Positions 23,575 to 31,919 of a stretch of 32,998 nucleotides of DNA are shown here, piece after piece. The notes below the pieces were generated by a model, which was not told the DNA's origin, made no database searches, and saw only the letters and a list, made by a program, of their open reading frames with translations. The stretch is from Nocardia wallacei (GTDB taxonomy: Bacteria > Actinomycetota > Actinomycetes > Mycobacteriales > Mycobacteriaceae), in NCBI RefSeq assembly GCF_029868745.1, contig NZ_JARWOP010000364.1:1-32998 (forward strand), written 5' to 3'. The stretch's first letter is position 1. Each line of letters begins with the position of its first letter. The position numbers and the translations under genes are program-made.

Positions 23575-25044
23575 TCAGTTCATCGTGTCGATTACCGGAC
23601 GCCGGATGCCCTGGAATCGCCGCAGGATTCGGGGTTGGCGGAGGAAGCGGGCCATCCATTCGCCGAGGGTGACGCCTGCGGCGAGGGCGCAGGCGACGCC
23701 GAGGGCGGCGAGCATCTGGTTGAGGCCGAGGAGTTGCTGGTCGTTGAGGAGGGCGGCGAGGCCGCGGTAGACCTTGAGACCCGGTAGGAGGGGCGTGATC
23801 CCGGCGACCGCTACGACCAAGGGCGGGGTGAGTGCGCGGCGGGCCATCAGACCACCGGCGAGACCGACGACGGTCGCGGCCACGCCGGAGGACACCACCG
23901 GGCCGAAGTCGGCGTACTGCACGAACAGGTAGCAGACCGTGGCCGCCATACCGCTGAGCGCCGCGGCGGCGAGCGCGCGCCGCTCGGCGTAGCAGGCCAG
24001 CGCGAAGGCCAGCGAGGCCATGGCGCCGGCGATGAGTTTCACCGGGAGATTGGTGATGTCGTAGGACGACGACGACATATCGATATGGGGCGAGGAGGCG
24101 TTGAGCAACTCCGCGGCGCGCAGCGCGAGCGCCACACCCGCGATGATGCCGCCCGTCATGACGAGCAGTTCGAGCATGCGCGCCGCGGCGGTGATGGGCG
24201 CGCCGGTGATGGCGTCCTCGACGGAACCGACCAGACTCAGCCCACTGAGCAGCACGGTGATACCGGCCGCCACGATCAGCGACGAATTCGCCTCGATCCG
24301 GCTGCCGAAGGTGTTCAGCAGGATGGCCGGCACGGTGGCGATGGCGCCGCCCATCATGTGCTGGAAGAAGAACGGCAGCCCGCGCCGGTTCAGCCAGCGA
24401 TTGGTTCGGTCGATGGTCGCGGTGGCGAGGAAACTGATGGAGGCGAGCAGGGCGCCGCCGCCGAGCAGCAGCGCGATCGAGGCCGCCATGAGCGACCACC
24501 CGAACGTCGCGACCCAGCGGTTGTAGGGGTGCGGCGCGGTCGTGATCTCCTCGAGCGCCGCCAGCGCCTCTCCTGGCGGCACCAGCTCGCGGCGGATGCG
24601 GCGGGTGAGCCGGTCGACCGCCGCCAGCCGGGTGAAGTCCAGCGAGCGGTAGTTCACGATTCGCATGGTGCTGGCCGGCGGCAGGGTGGGCCCGCGGTCG
24701 GCGGAGATACGGATCGAGTTGTAGGTGACGTCGATATCGCACTGCGCCAAACCGTATGTGGCGGCGATGAACTCGACCTGCGTCATGGTGTCGGTGACAC
24801 CGGTGCCCGACGCCAGCACCACCTCGCCCACGCGTTCGGCCAGGTCCAGGACCTGGGTCACGCGGGCGTCGTCGGTGAGATCGATGGGCTGCAGCGGCGC
24901 GGGCGCCTGCACCACCGCGTCGACGGTGGCCTGGCGCTCCGCGACCAGTCTGCCGGCGAACTTGGTCAGCGCGCGTCGGACGCCCGACGACCGCGGATGC
25001 GGCGGCGCGTCACGGATGATTTCCGTATCGACCTCTTCGCTCAC
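23575..25044 (-). CDS. ThrE-type threonine/serine exporter family membrane protein
   Basis: The 489-residue protein has the ThrE plan. A soluble N-terminal part ends in DTMTQVEFIAATYGL and VDRLTRRIRR (DUF1212 start). A first block of about five membrane helices follows (around ATFGWSLMAASIALLLGGG to SLSLVG), then a second block of about four to five (LPVKLIAGAMASLAFALACY to LAALGVACALAAGVTLGE). The best-known member, corynebacterial ThrE, exports threonine and serine. Substrate here is a guess from the family. GTG at 25044 is used because a longer frame to 25230 lacks codon bias and a TANNNT hexamer ends 7 nt upstream of the GTG. The gene converges on tetR. Confidence 0.85.
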   Translation of the reverse strand: MSEEVDTEIIRDAPPHPRSSGVRRALTKFAGRLVAERQATVDAVVQAPAPLQPIDLTDDARVTQVLDLAERVGEVVLASGTGVTDTMTQVEFIAATYGLAQCDIDVTYNSIRISADRGPTLPPASTMRIVNYRSLDFTRLAAVDRLTRRIRRELVPPGEALAALEEITTAPHPYNRWVATFGWSLMAASIALLLGGGALLASISFLATATIDRTNRWLNRRGLPFFFQHMMGGAIATVPAILLNTFGSRIEANSSLIVAAGITVLLSGLSLVGSVEDAITGAPITAAARMLELLVMTGGIIAGVALALRAAELLNASSPHIDMSSSSYDITNLPVKLIAGAMASLAFALACYAERRALAAAALSGMAATVCYLFVQYADFGPVVSSGVAATVVGLAGGLMARRALTPPLVVAVAGITPLLPGLKVYRGLAALLNDQQLLGLNQMLAALGVACALAAGVTLGEWMARFLRQPRILRRFQGIRRPVIDTMN

Positions 25045-25051
25045 ACACTGC

Positions 25052-25080
25052 AAGGTAGATGCTGCCCCGCAATCCGTCAG
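25052..25080 (-). promoter_or_regulatory. candidate leaderless promoter of the thrE-like gene
   Basis: On the minus strand, CTGACG (25080-25075) and TACCTT (25057-25052), 17 bp apart, form a plausible -35/-10 pair. The -10 ends 7 nt before the GTG at 25044, so the mRNA would start at or within a base of the start codon. No Shine-Dalgarno is present, which agrees. Confidence 0.45.
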
Positions 25081-25443
25081 CCTCCGTCGTGCGCACCGGT
25101 GATCACGGTCCGGACACAAGGTGACCGCCGCTGCGGGCGAATTCGCAGGTCGGGGCCGGTCCGCCCGACCGAACTCCGATAACGGCCCGGCCCGAGGTGT
25201 GGCGCATTCGGCATTACATGGCCGTCTCACTCCCGATCCCGCCCATCACCCCGCCACCCGAGGGCGCACGGCCCGGCAGGCCGCCGGTCCGGCATCGAGA
25301 CGGCAAAAGGCATTGGCGGAGTTCGCTTTCGGCGGTATCGGCCGGACCCGTACGCGGTAGCGGGGAGCAGTGTGCGGCGAGCGCTCGGGGTGTCGTGGGT
25401 TACGGTTCGGATTAAGCCGGGCGCGGGCGGCTATCGTCGGGTT
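25081..25443. other. 363-bp divergent intergenic region
   Basis: The rest of the gap between the thrE-like gene and the acyl-CoA oxidase holds no frame with convincing codon bias and no RNA gene that I recognise. Near its right end TATCGT (25432-25437) ends exactly 6 nt before the acyl-CoA oxidase ATG and may be its -10 box; no clear -35 is visible. Confidence 0.55.
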
Positions 25444-27372
25444 ATGGGCACTGAGAACTCGACCGCGGACCAGCTACGAGCGGCCCTCGACGGACCTTGG
25501 CGCGACATTCGCGAGCAGGCGCGCCGGCAGCTGGGCGACGACCGCCTGTTCGGCGATCCGTATCTCGACTATCGCGCCGCCCGCGCGCGGGTCCTCGAGC
25601 AGATGCGGCTGGTCGCCGAATTCGGCTTGGCGGAAAAGGGTTTCCGGCTCGAGAACGGCGGTTCCGGTGACCCGGGCGGCGCGGTGACCGGTCTGGAGAT
25701 GCTCGCCTACACCGATCTGTCGCTGTGGGTGAAGGCGGGCGTGCAGTGGGGGCTGTTCGGTGGCGCGGTGGAGAACCTCGGCACCGACCGCCATCGTGAC
25801 GTCGTGAAGCGGCTGCTGTCGCTGGATCTGCTGGGCTGCTTCGCGATGACGGAGTCCGGGCACGGCAGCGACGTGGCAAACCTCGAGACCACCGCCACCT
25901 ACGACCCGTCGACGCAGGAATTCGTGGTGCACAGCCCCACCGATTCCGCGCGCAAGGACTACATCGGCGGCGCCGCCGAGCATGCCCGGATGGCCGCGGT
26001 GTTCGCCCAGCTGATCACCGGCGGCGAGAGCAAGGGCGTGCACTGCTTCCTGGTGCCGATCCGTGACGAGCAGGGCCGTGACCTGCCCGGCGTCACGACC
26101 TCCGACTGCGGGCTCAAGGGCGGCCTGCCCGGTGTCGACAACGGCCGGATCGTCTTCGACCACGTGCGGATCCCGCGGGAGAACCTGCTGAACCGCTACG
26201 CCGACGTCGCGCCCGACGGCACCTACGACTCCGAGATCGACAACCCCAGCCGCCGCTTCTTCACCACGCTCGGCACCCTGGTGCGCGGCCGGATCAGTGT
26301 CGGGGGCGCGGCCGCGGCGGGCGCGCGGGTGGCCTTGAGCATCGCCCTGCGCTACGCCGACCGCCGCCGCCAGTTCGACGATCCCGACAGCGGCGAGGAG
26401 GTCCTGCTGCTGGACTACCGCAGCCATCAGCGGCGGCTGCTGCCGCACGTGGCGCGGGCGTTCGCGCTGTCGTTCGCGCAGAACGACCTGGTGCGGCGGA
26501 TGCACGCGGTCCAGACCGGGCAGGATCTCAACCCCAGTTCGCAGCGGGCGCTGGAGAAGCGCGCGGCGGGCCTGAAGGTCGCGCAGACCCGGCACGCCAC
26601 CCGGGCCATCCAGGAGTGCCGCGAATGTTGCGGCGGCGCAGGGTATCTCACCGAGAACCGGCTGGTGACACTGAAGGCCGACACCGACGTATTCACCACC
26701 TTCGAGGGCGACAACGTGGTGCTCACCCAGTTGGTGGCCAAGGAACTGCTCACCGCCTACGCCGACGAGGTCCGCGATCTGGACGCGCTGGGCTGGGTGC
26801 GGTTCGCCGCGACCATGGGCCGCGACGTGGTACGCCAGGGCACCGGCGTGCGGCAGCTCATCCAGCGCCTGCGCGACCGCTCCGACACCGGCGTGGACGA
26901 CGGCGATCTGGCCCGCCGCTCGGTGCAGCTGCAGCTGTTCGCCGACCGCGAGGACTACCTGGTCCGCACGGCCGCGCACCGGCTGCAGGCTCGCGCCAAG
27001 GAGACCGGGCCGTTCGAGGCGTTCAACAACGCCCAGGACCACATCCTCGCCGCGGGCGAGGCGCATATCGACCGGCTGGTGCTGGAGGCGTTCATCGAGG
27101 GCATCGCGGGCATCGATGACCCGGACGCCCGCGATCTCGCCGAGACGGTCTGCGACCTGTTCGTCTACTCCTCGCTCGAACAGAACCAGGCGTGGTACAT
27201 CATGCACCGCTTCATGTCGGTGGAGCGCGCCAAGGCGGTCCGCCGCGGCGTCAACGAACTCGTCGACCGCCTCCGCCCCCACTCCGCCACCCTGGTCGAG
27301 GCCCTCGGGGTCCCCGACTCCCTCCTCCACGCCGCCATGCTCGACGACGCCAGCGTCCACCAGGGCGCCTGA
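25444..27372 (+). CDS. acyl-CoA oxidase / acyl-CoA dehydrogenase family protein
   Basis: The 642-residue protein has the long architecture of acyl-CoA oxidases, well above the about 390 residues of ordinary dehydrogenases. It shows a helical N-terminal domain, then GCFAMTESGHGSDVANLETTATYD (the flavin-binding beta-domain start, given here in part as FAMTESGHGSDV), SRKDYIGGAAEHA-like residues, and LKGGLPGVDNGRIVFDHVRIP. Further on it has YADRRRQFDD (oxidase helix G region) and CRECCGGAGYLTENRL, then FTTFEGDNVVLTQ, with a C-terminal oxidase domain to the end. It should oxidise an acyl-CoA at C2-C3 using FAD, reducing O2 or a partner. The ATG at 25444 has no Shine-Dalgarno and may be leaderless. 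PAP2 follows after 25 nt. Confidence 0.9.
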   Translation: MGTENSTADQLRAALDGPWRDIREQARRQLGDDRLFGDPYLDYRAARARVLEQMRLVAEFGLAEKGFRLENGGSGDPGGAVTGLEMLAYTDLSLWVKAGVQWGLFGGAVENLGTDRHRDVVKRLLSLDLLGCFAMTESGHGSDVANLETTATYDPSTQEFVVHSPTDSARKDYIGGAAEHARMAAVFAQLITGGESKGVHCFLVPIRDEQGRDLPGVTTSDCGLKGGLPGVDNGRIVFDHVRIPRENLLNRYADVAPDGTYDSEIDNPSRRFFTTLGTLVRGRISVGGAAAAGARVALSIALRYADRRRQFDDPDSGEEVLLLDYRSHQRRLLPHVARAFALSFAQNDLVRRMHAVQTGQDLNPSSQRALEKRAAGLKVAQTRHATRAIQECRECCGGAGYLTENRLVTLKADTDVFTTFEGDNVVLTQLVAKELLTAYADEVRDLDALGWVRFAATMGRDVVRQGTGVRQLIQRLRDRSDTGVDDGDLARRSVQLQLFADREDYLVRTAAHRLQARAKETGPFEAFNNAQDHILAAGEAHIDRLVLEAFIEGIAGIDDPDARDLAETVCDLFVYSSLEQNQAWYIMHRFMSVERAKAVRRGVNELVDRLRPHSATLVEALGVPDSLLHAAMLDDASVHQGA

Positions 27373-27397
27373 GCGCTGGTCCGGTTATCGTCGAGCG

Positions 27398-28012
27398 GTG
27401 AATCGTCCGCTCGTTGCCCTGCCGCGGCGGGTCGCGCTGCCCGCGACCGTCGCGCTCGGTGTGCTTGTCGCCGTGGTGTTGCCGCTGACCTTTCCGAGTG
27501 GTGGTGGGCCTACGGCGTTCGACCGTGTCGTGGGGGAGTGGGTGCGGTCGGCGCTGGGGGCGCATCCCGGGGTCTTCGATGTGCTGGTGGTTCCCAGCAA
27601 CGCTTATGTTCTCCTGCCGCTGCTGGTGATCGGGACGGTCGGGTACGCGGTGCGGCGAGAGTGGTGGAGGGCCGGATTCCTGCTCGTGGCACCGGAACTC
27701 GCGGTAGCGATCAACACCTGGGTGCTGAAACCGCTGTGGGACCGGCCATTACAGGACTACCTGGCGTACCCGAGCGGCCACACCGTCCACTTCGTCGCCA
27801 TCGCAACGGCTTTCGTGCTGCTCGCCGAGGATCGTCGCCTCCGGACCGCGCAGCTCACGGTGTCCGCGGTGCTGCTCGTGGGTGTGGCCGTGGGCATGGT
27901 CGGGCTCGGCTATCACTATCCCACCGACATCCTCGGCGGGACGGCGGCGGCGATCGCCCTGGTCACGGCGATGTACGCGGCGCTGGGACCGCTCAGCCGG
28001 GACCGTAGGTGA
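27398..28012 (+). CDS. PAP2-superfamily membrane phosphatase-like protein
   Basis: The 204-residue protein has five to six membrane helices and the PAP2 core. Motif 1 is KPLWDRPLQD (Lys111 present, but the second RP of KX6RP is replaced), motif 2 is YPSGHT (PSGH 125-128) and motif 3 is GYHYPTDILGG (His173, Asp177). In motif 3 the expected Arg is Met167. PAP2 enzymes dephosphorylate lipid phosphates such as undecaprenyl pyrophosphate or phosphatidic acid. The key histidines are present, so activity is possible, but phosphate-binding arginines are altered. GTG at 27398 has no Shine-Dalgarno; TATCGT (27386-27391) ends 6 nt before it. The 3' end overlaps the convergent NERD gene by 20 bp. Confidence 0.82.
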   Translation: MNRPLVALPRRVALPATVALGVLVAVVLPLTFPSGGGPTAFDRVVGEWVRSALGAHPGVFDVLVVPSNAYVLLPLLVIGTVGYAVRREWWRAGFLLVAPELAVAINTWVLKPLWDRPLQDYLAYPSGHTVHFVAIATAFVLLAEDRRLRTAQLTVSAVLLVGVAVGMVGLGYHYPTDILGGTAAAIALVTAMYAALGPLSRDRR

Positions 28013-28886
28013 GCACCAGCGAGATCACGAACCACAGCACCCAGGCGAACGCGATCAGCATGCCGATGGCCAGGGCGATGCGCAGGAACCCGCGCCCGAA
28101 ATCGACCCGCTCGGCCTCCTTCGGATACAGCTTCCACGGGCTGTACCAGGGCATCGTGATCGCGAGCGGCCCGGCGTAGGCCTGCTCGGCCTGCGTCTTC
28201 TCCTCCATATAGGCCTCGGCCTGGGCCTGCTGCGGGCCGCCGTACCAGAGCGTGATGTCCACCGGACCGCCGAAACCCTCGTGCTCGAGGTCCTGCGGTG
28301 CAGGCAGATACGGCAGCAGGCCCAGCCCGCGGAAGGTCATCGCGATATCGGTGGGTGTCCACTGTGCGCGGCCCTGCGACGCGAGCGTGTGCAGGTAATC
28401 GGCCAGGCGGCGGGGATCGTCGCCGAGCACCACCTCGAAGCTGGGATCGCTCCACAGCTGCCGGATCCGCAGATCCGAGCCGTTCGGCGGGACCACCAGC
28501 ACCACCCCGCTCACCACCCGCTGGCCGAGGCCGCGCTCGGCCAGCCAGTTCTGCAGCGCGTAGGTGTGGTCGCGCGACTTGTCCAGCGGCGGGCGGCGGT
28601 CCCCGCCCTCGAGCGTCACGATCTGATTGCCCACCCGCCAGGGGCCGTTCAGCGGCACCTCCAGCTCGCCCCCGGCCTGCTCGGCGAGTGCCTCGGCCTC
28701 GATGATCACGCAGCTGGTCGGCGTCCAGATCACCGCGTCGAACTGATGGAGCCGATCGGCATGGAACAGGCTGCAGTTCACCGTGGCCACGCCGTGCGGA
28801 TCACCCGGGCCCTTCCAGGTACGCAGCCAATCGACCAGCGTCCGCTCGGCCAAGGTGCCGGCGGCATTCTGCACTCGCACGAGCAT
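27993..28886 (-). CDS. NERD-domain protein with C-terminal membrane helix, nuclease residues altered
   Basis: The 297-residue protein starts with a NERD (nuclease-related) domain: AERTLVDWLR, then HQFDAVIWTPTSCVIIEAEAL (about 47-66). The domain's 'D...E-x-K' site reads Asp50, Glu63 and Glu65, so the usual lysine is Glu. Nuclease activity is therefore doubtful. A middle region of about 150 residues has no motif I know. The C-terminus has one hydrophobic helix (about 268-292), so the rest faces the cytoplasm. ATG at 28886 has AAGGG upstream. Its function is unknown. It overlaps the PAP2 gene by 20 bp tail to tail and lies 119 bp after choD on the same strand. Confidence 0.75.
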   Translation of the reverse strand: MLVRVQNAAGTLAERTLVDWLRTWKGPGDPHGVATVNCSLFHADRLHQFDAVIWTPTSCVIIEAEALAEQAGGELEVPLNGPWRVGNQIVTLEGGDRRPPLDKSRDHTYALQNWLAERGLGQRVVSGVVLVVPPNGSDLRIRQLWSDPSFEVVLGDDPRRLADYLHTLASQGRAQWTPTDIAMTFRGLGLLPYLPAPQDLEHEGFGGPVDITLWYGGPQQAQAEAYMEEKTQAEQAYAGPLAITMPWYSPWKLYPKEAERVDFGRGFLRIALAIGMLIAFAWVLWFVISLVLTYGPG

Positions 28887-28977
28887 TGGCGATCAGCCCT
28901 TCCCGTCGACACTTGTCTCCGAAAGCATAAGGGCCCGCGCCGGATCGGTGGGGAACCGTCACCGCGTGTGGGCATAT

Positions 28978-28995
28978 CGGCGGCCCGGTCCGCCG
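28978..28995 (-). terminator. GC-rich hairpin after choD
   Basis: CGGCGG (28978-28983) and CCGCCG (28990-28995) pair over a 6-nt loop (CCCGGT). The hairpin lies 10 nt after the choD stop on the minus strand and before the NERD gene. Likely terminator, without a T-run. Confidence 0.4.
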
Positions 28996-29005
28996 CCGGT
29001 ACGCG

Positions 29006-30700
29006 TCAGGCCGTGGGCACCGCCGGACCGGCCGGAGTGATCGGCAGCCGCAGCGCCCCGGGCGCCCAGTCGGGAACGGTCGGCTGCACCGGGGCCACGG
29101 GCCGAATCCGGCGGTACGGCGAACCCAGCCGGGGGCGCGGATCGGCCGCACCCTTGTTGGGCCAGAACGCCATCGCGCGCTCGGCCTGCGCGGTGATGGT
29201 CAGCGACGGGTTCACGCCCAGGTTCGCCGTCACCGCCGAGCCGTCGGCGACATGCAACCCGGGATGGCCGAAGACGCGCTGGTACGGGTCGACCACGCCG
29301 GTCTCCGGGGTCTCGCCGATCACGCAGCCGCCGATGTAGTGCGCCGTCGCCGGGATGTTGAACACGTCCATCACCAGCCCCTGCACATCGCCGTTCACCT
29401 TCTCGCCGAAGCGGCGGCCCACCTCGTGTGCCAGCGGGATCCAGGTCGGATTCGGTTGTCCCATACCCTGTTTCGTCTTCAGCTGCCCCCAGCGCCGGAA
29501 CGAGGTGAGCGAGTTGTCCAGCGACTGCATCACCAGCAGGATCACCGACTTCTCCGACGCCCGCCGGGCATTGAGGCTGCGCAGGAACACCGCCGGCTGG
29601 GTCACCATCGCCAGCAGGAACCGCAGGAACCGGAACGCGCCGCCATCGACGATCGGCGCCGACAGCGGGAACAGCGCGTTCTGGCCCTTGCCGTAGTGGC
29701 AAACCTCGACGTGGGTGTCGGGTTCGGGATGGATGGAGGAGGTGATGGCGATGCCCTCCGCGAAGTCCGTCCGTTCCCGGCTCACCACGTTCAGGATGGC
29801 CTCGGAGTTACTGCGGGTCAGCTCGCCCAGCCGCGGCGACAGATTCGGCAGCACCTTCTCGTCACGCATCTTGTGCAGCAGCTTCTGGGTGCCCAGCGCC
29901 GCGGCCGCGAACACCACCTGTTCGGCGGTGAAGGTCTTGCGCTGCTTGCGAACCCAGCGATCCGAGCGCTTGGTCTCGATGGCGTAGCCGCCGCCGAGCA
30001 TGGGCCGCACCTTGGTGGCGGTGGTCAGCTCGAACACCTTCGCCCCGGCCTGCTCGGCGAGGTAGAGGTAGTTGGTGGGGGTGGTGTTCTTGGCGTTGTG
30101 CGGGCAGCCGGTGAAGCAGCGCGCGCAGTGGATGCAGCCGCTGCGGCGCGGGCCGACGCCGCCGAAGTACGGGTCGTCGACCTCGGTGCCCGGGTCGGGC
30201 TCGTTGAAGAACACGCCGACGTTGGTGGCGTGGAAGGTGTCGAGTACGCCCATGTCGTCGGCGATCGAGCGGATCACCTCGTCGGCGGGCGTCATCCGCG
30301 GGTTGGGCGCCACCCCGAGCATGCGCTGGGCCTGGTCGTAGTACGGCGCCAGCTCGGATTTCCAGTCGGTGATGTGGGCCCACTGCCGGTCGCGGTAGAA
30401 CGCGGGGAGCGGCTCGTAGAGGGTGTTGCCGTAGATCAGCGATCCGCCGCCCACCCCGGAGGCGGAGAACACGGCGCACTTGCCGAGCAGGCTGATCCGC
30501 TGCGGCCCGGTCAGACCCAGCCGCGGCGCCCAGATCGACTTGCGCACATTCCAATTCGTCTTGGGAATGGCCTCGGCCGGCCAGCGGCGGCCGGATTCGA
30601 GCACCGCCACCCGGTAGCCCTTCTCGGTCAGCCGCAGCGCGCTCACGCTCCCGCCGAATCCGGAGCCGATCACCACCACGTCGTAGTCGAAGTCGGGCAT
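29006..30700 (-). CDS. choD: ChoD-like FAD-dependent GMC-type oxidoreductase (putative cholesterol oxidase)
   Basis: The 564-residue protein starts with an FAD Rossmann site, VVVIGSGFGGSVSALRL (8-24). Family stretches follow: FSASGVGGGSLIYGNTLYEP (79-97) and ITAQAERAMAFWPN near the end with GGCVIGETPETGVVDPYQRV before it. This is the mycobacterial ChoD (Rv3409c) type, annotated as cholesterol oxidase although its sterol activity in mycobacteria is debated. A cysteine cluster C189xxC192xxC195xxxC199P matches the ferredoxin-like spacing seen in this family; whether it holds an Fe-S cluster is not shown. No signal peptide is seen. ATG at 30700 has GAGGAAG upstream. The substrate is inferred, and the gene is not in an operon with cyp125. 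Confidence 0.88.
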   Translation of the reverse strand: MPDFDYDVVVIGSGFGGSVSALRLTEKGYRVAVLESGRRWPAEAIPKTNWNVRKSIWAPRLGLTGPQRISLLGKCAVFSASGVGGGSLIYGNTLYEPLPAFYRDRQWAHITDWKSELAPYYDQAQRMLGVAPNPRMTPADEVIRSIADDMGVLDTFHATNVGVFFNEPDPGTEVDDPYFGGVGPRRSGCIHCARCFTGCPHNAKNTTPTNYLYLAEQAGAKVFELTTATKVRPMLGGGYAIETKRSDRWVRKQRKTFTAEQVVFAAAALGTQKLLHKMRDEKVLPNLSPRLGELTRSNSEAILNVVSRERTDFAEGIAITSSIHPEPDTHVEVCHYGKGQNALFPLSAPIVDGGAFRFLRFLLAMVTQPAVFLRSLNARRASEKSVILLVMQSLDNSLTSFRRWGQLKTKQGMGQPNPTWIPLAHEVGRRFGEKVNGDVQGLVMDVFNIPATAHYIGGCVIGETPETGVVDPYQRVFGHPGLHVADGSAVTANLGVNPSLTITAQAERAMAFWPNKGAADPRPRLGSPYRRIRPVAPVQPTVPDWAPGALRLPITPAGPAVPTA

Positions 30701-30817
30701 GTCTTCCTCTCAATCCACCACACCGCAATGAAACGATTGCCGACTCATTCTTTCACCTGTCGGAGATGCCCCGGAACATATCCTGCCCGCCCGGCGGCCC
30801 TGGCGTGCCCGTATGGC

Positions 30818-30847
30818 GCTGTTGTGCCGTTTCGGGTAAGCAACAGC
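30818..30847. promoter_or_regulatory. 7-bp inverted repeat touching the pgsA2-like start codon
   Basis: GCTGTTG (30818-30824) and CAACAGC (30841-30847) pair over a 16-nt loop, and the right arm ends 1 nt before the GTG at 30849. No Shine-Dalgarno is visible. It may be an operator for the divergent choD/pgsA2 pair or a structure that limits translation. Confidence 0.35.
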
Positions 30848-30848
30848 T

Positions 30849-31478
30849 GTGACGAGCGAACCCCCGGACCCCCAGGCCGACGCCCGCGCGGACCGGATTC
30901 TCACCGTGCCGAACGTGCTGAGCGTGCTGCGGCTGATCGGCGTCCCGGTGCTGCTGTGGCTGCTGCTGGTCGAACATGCCGACGGCTGGGCGTTCGTGCT
31001 GCTGGTGGTCAGCGGCTTCACCGATTTCCTGGACGGCAAGCTCGCGCGGCTGCTGGACCAGTACTCGCGGCTGGGCGCGTTGCTGGACCCGTTCGTGGAC
31101 CGGCTGTATCTGGTCGCCACCGTGCTGGGGCTGCTGGTGCGCGGAATCCTGCCGTGGCCGTTCGTCGTGCTGCTGATCGGTCGGGATCTGGTGCTGGCCG
31201 CGGTGCTGCCGATCTACCGCCGCCGCGGGCTGCCCCCGCCCGAGGTGATCTATCTCGGCAAGGCTGCCACCTTCGCGCTGATGTCGGCGCTGCCGTGGCT
31301 GCTGGCCGGACAGATGGATTGGGCGGCCGCAGGTTTCAGCCGGGCCTTCGGGTGGGCACTGTTGATCTGGGGTACGGCGGTCTACCTCTGGACCGGGATG
31401 CTGTACCTCGGCAAGGCACTGGCGGTGTCCCGGTCGATACCGGCGGTGCGGCAGGGAACGCACGAGCCGATACAGTGA
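30849..31478 (+). CDS. pgsA2: CDP-alcohol phosphatidyltransferase (PgsA2-like)
   Basis: The 209-residue protein has five to six membrane helices. It carries the family motif D59xxD62G63xxA66R67 then eight residues, G76xxxD80xxxD84, complete and correctly spaced. The sequence starts ILTVPNVLSVLRLIGVPVLL, the 'nipN.lTl.Rl...p' start of PgsA/cardiolipin synthase enzymes. It uses CDP-diacylglycerol and an alcohol phosphate or phosphatidylglycerol in the membrane. I name it pgsA2 because M. tuberculosis has Rv1822 a few genes before gcvH-garA-Rv1828, the same order as here; Rv1823-1825 homologues are absent. Exact product (phosphatidylglycerophosphate or cardiolipin) is not shown. Confidence 0.85.
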   Translation: MTSEPPDPQADARADRILTVPNVLSVLRLIGVPVLLWLLLVEHADGWAFVLLVVSGFTDFLDGKLARLLDQYSRLGALLDPFVDRLYLVATVLGLLVRGILPWPFVVLLIGRDLVLAAVLPIYRRRGLPPPEVIYLGKAATFALMSALPWLLAGQMDWAAAGFSRAFGWALLIWGTAVYLWTGMLYLGKALAVSRSIPAVRQGTHEPIQ

Positions 31479-31520
31479 TCACGACGCCGGAGAGAGGACG
31501 CCCGTGAAAGGACTGCACCT

Positions 31521-31919
31521 GTGACCGACCTTCCCGAGGATTTGCGGTACACCGAGGAGCACGAATGGGTGCTGCGGGTCGGCCCTACCCGGGTGCGGGT
31601 GGGCATCACCGACTACGCCCAATCACAGCTCGGTGACGTCGTCTTCGTGCAGCTGCCCGCGGTCGACAGCGAGGTCGCGGCGGGCGACGGGATCGCGGAG
31701 GTGGAGTCGACCAAGAGCGTGTCCGACATCTACGCCCCGCTGGGCGCGAAAGTCGTTGCGGTGAACGAAGATCTGGACTCCACGCCGGAGACGCTCAACA
31801 GCGATCCGTACGGGGACGGCTGGATGTTCGAACTCGAGGTCGGTGACGCCGCGAAGCTGGACGCGACGCTCGCCGAACTGCTCGATGCCGCAGGTTATCA
31901 AGGAGTTATCGGGGGCTGA
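31521..31919 (+). CDS. gcvH: glycine cleavage system H protein
   Basis: The 132-residue protein is a typical lipoyl domain. It begins YTEEHEWV, has GITDYAQSQLGDVVFVQLP, and then the lipoyl motif ESTKSVSDIYAP with lipoyl-Lys65, ending with the WMFELEV strand. It shuttles the aminomethyl group between the P, T and L proteins of glycine cleavage. GTG at 31521 follows AAAGGA by about 8 nt, and the gap after the pgsA2-like gene is 42 bp. A TACAGT hexamer (31471-31476) could be a -10 box. No P or T protein gene is nearby in the window. No glycine riboswitch is seen upstream. Confidence 0.96.
   Translation: MTDLPEDLRYTEEHEWVLRVGPTRVRVGITDYAQSQLGDVVFVQLPAVDSEVAAGDGIAEVESTKSVSDIYAPLGAKVVAVNEDLDSTPETLNSDPYGDGWMFELEVGDAAKLDATLAELLDAAGYQGVIGG

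Noticed and set aside
25474..27360. 628-codon minus-strand frame opposite the acyl-CoA oxidase
   Set aside because: Shadow of a highly conserved oxidase; composition is Val/Gly/Gln/His-rich without domains.
29252..31507. 751-codon plus-strand frame over choD and into the pgsA2-like gene
   Set aside because: Antisense of choD, then reads the pgsA2 region in the wrong frame; both real genes have complete motifs.
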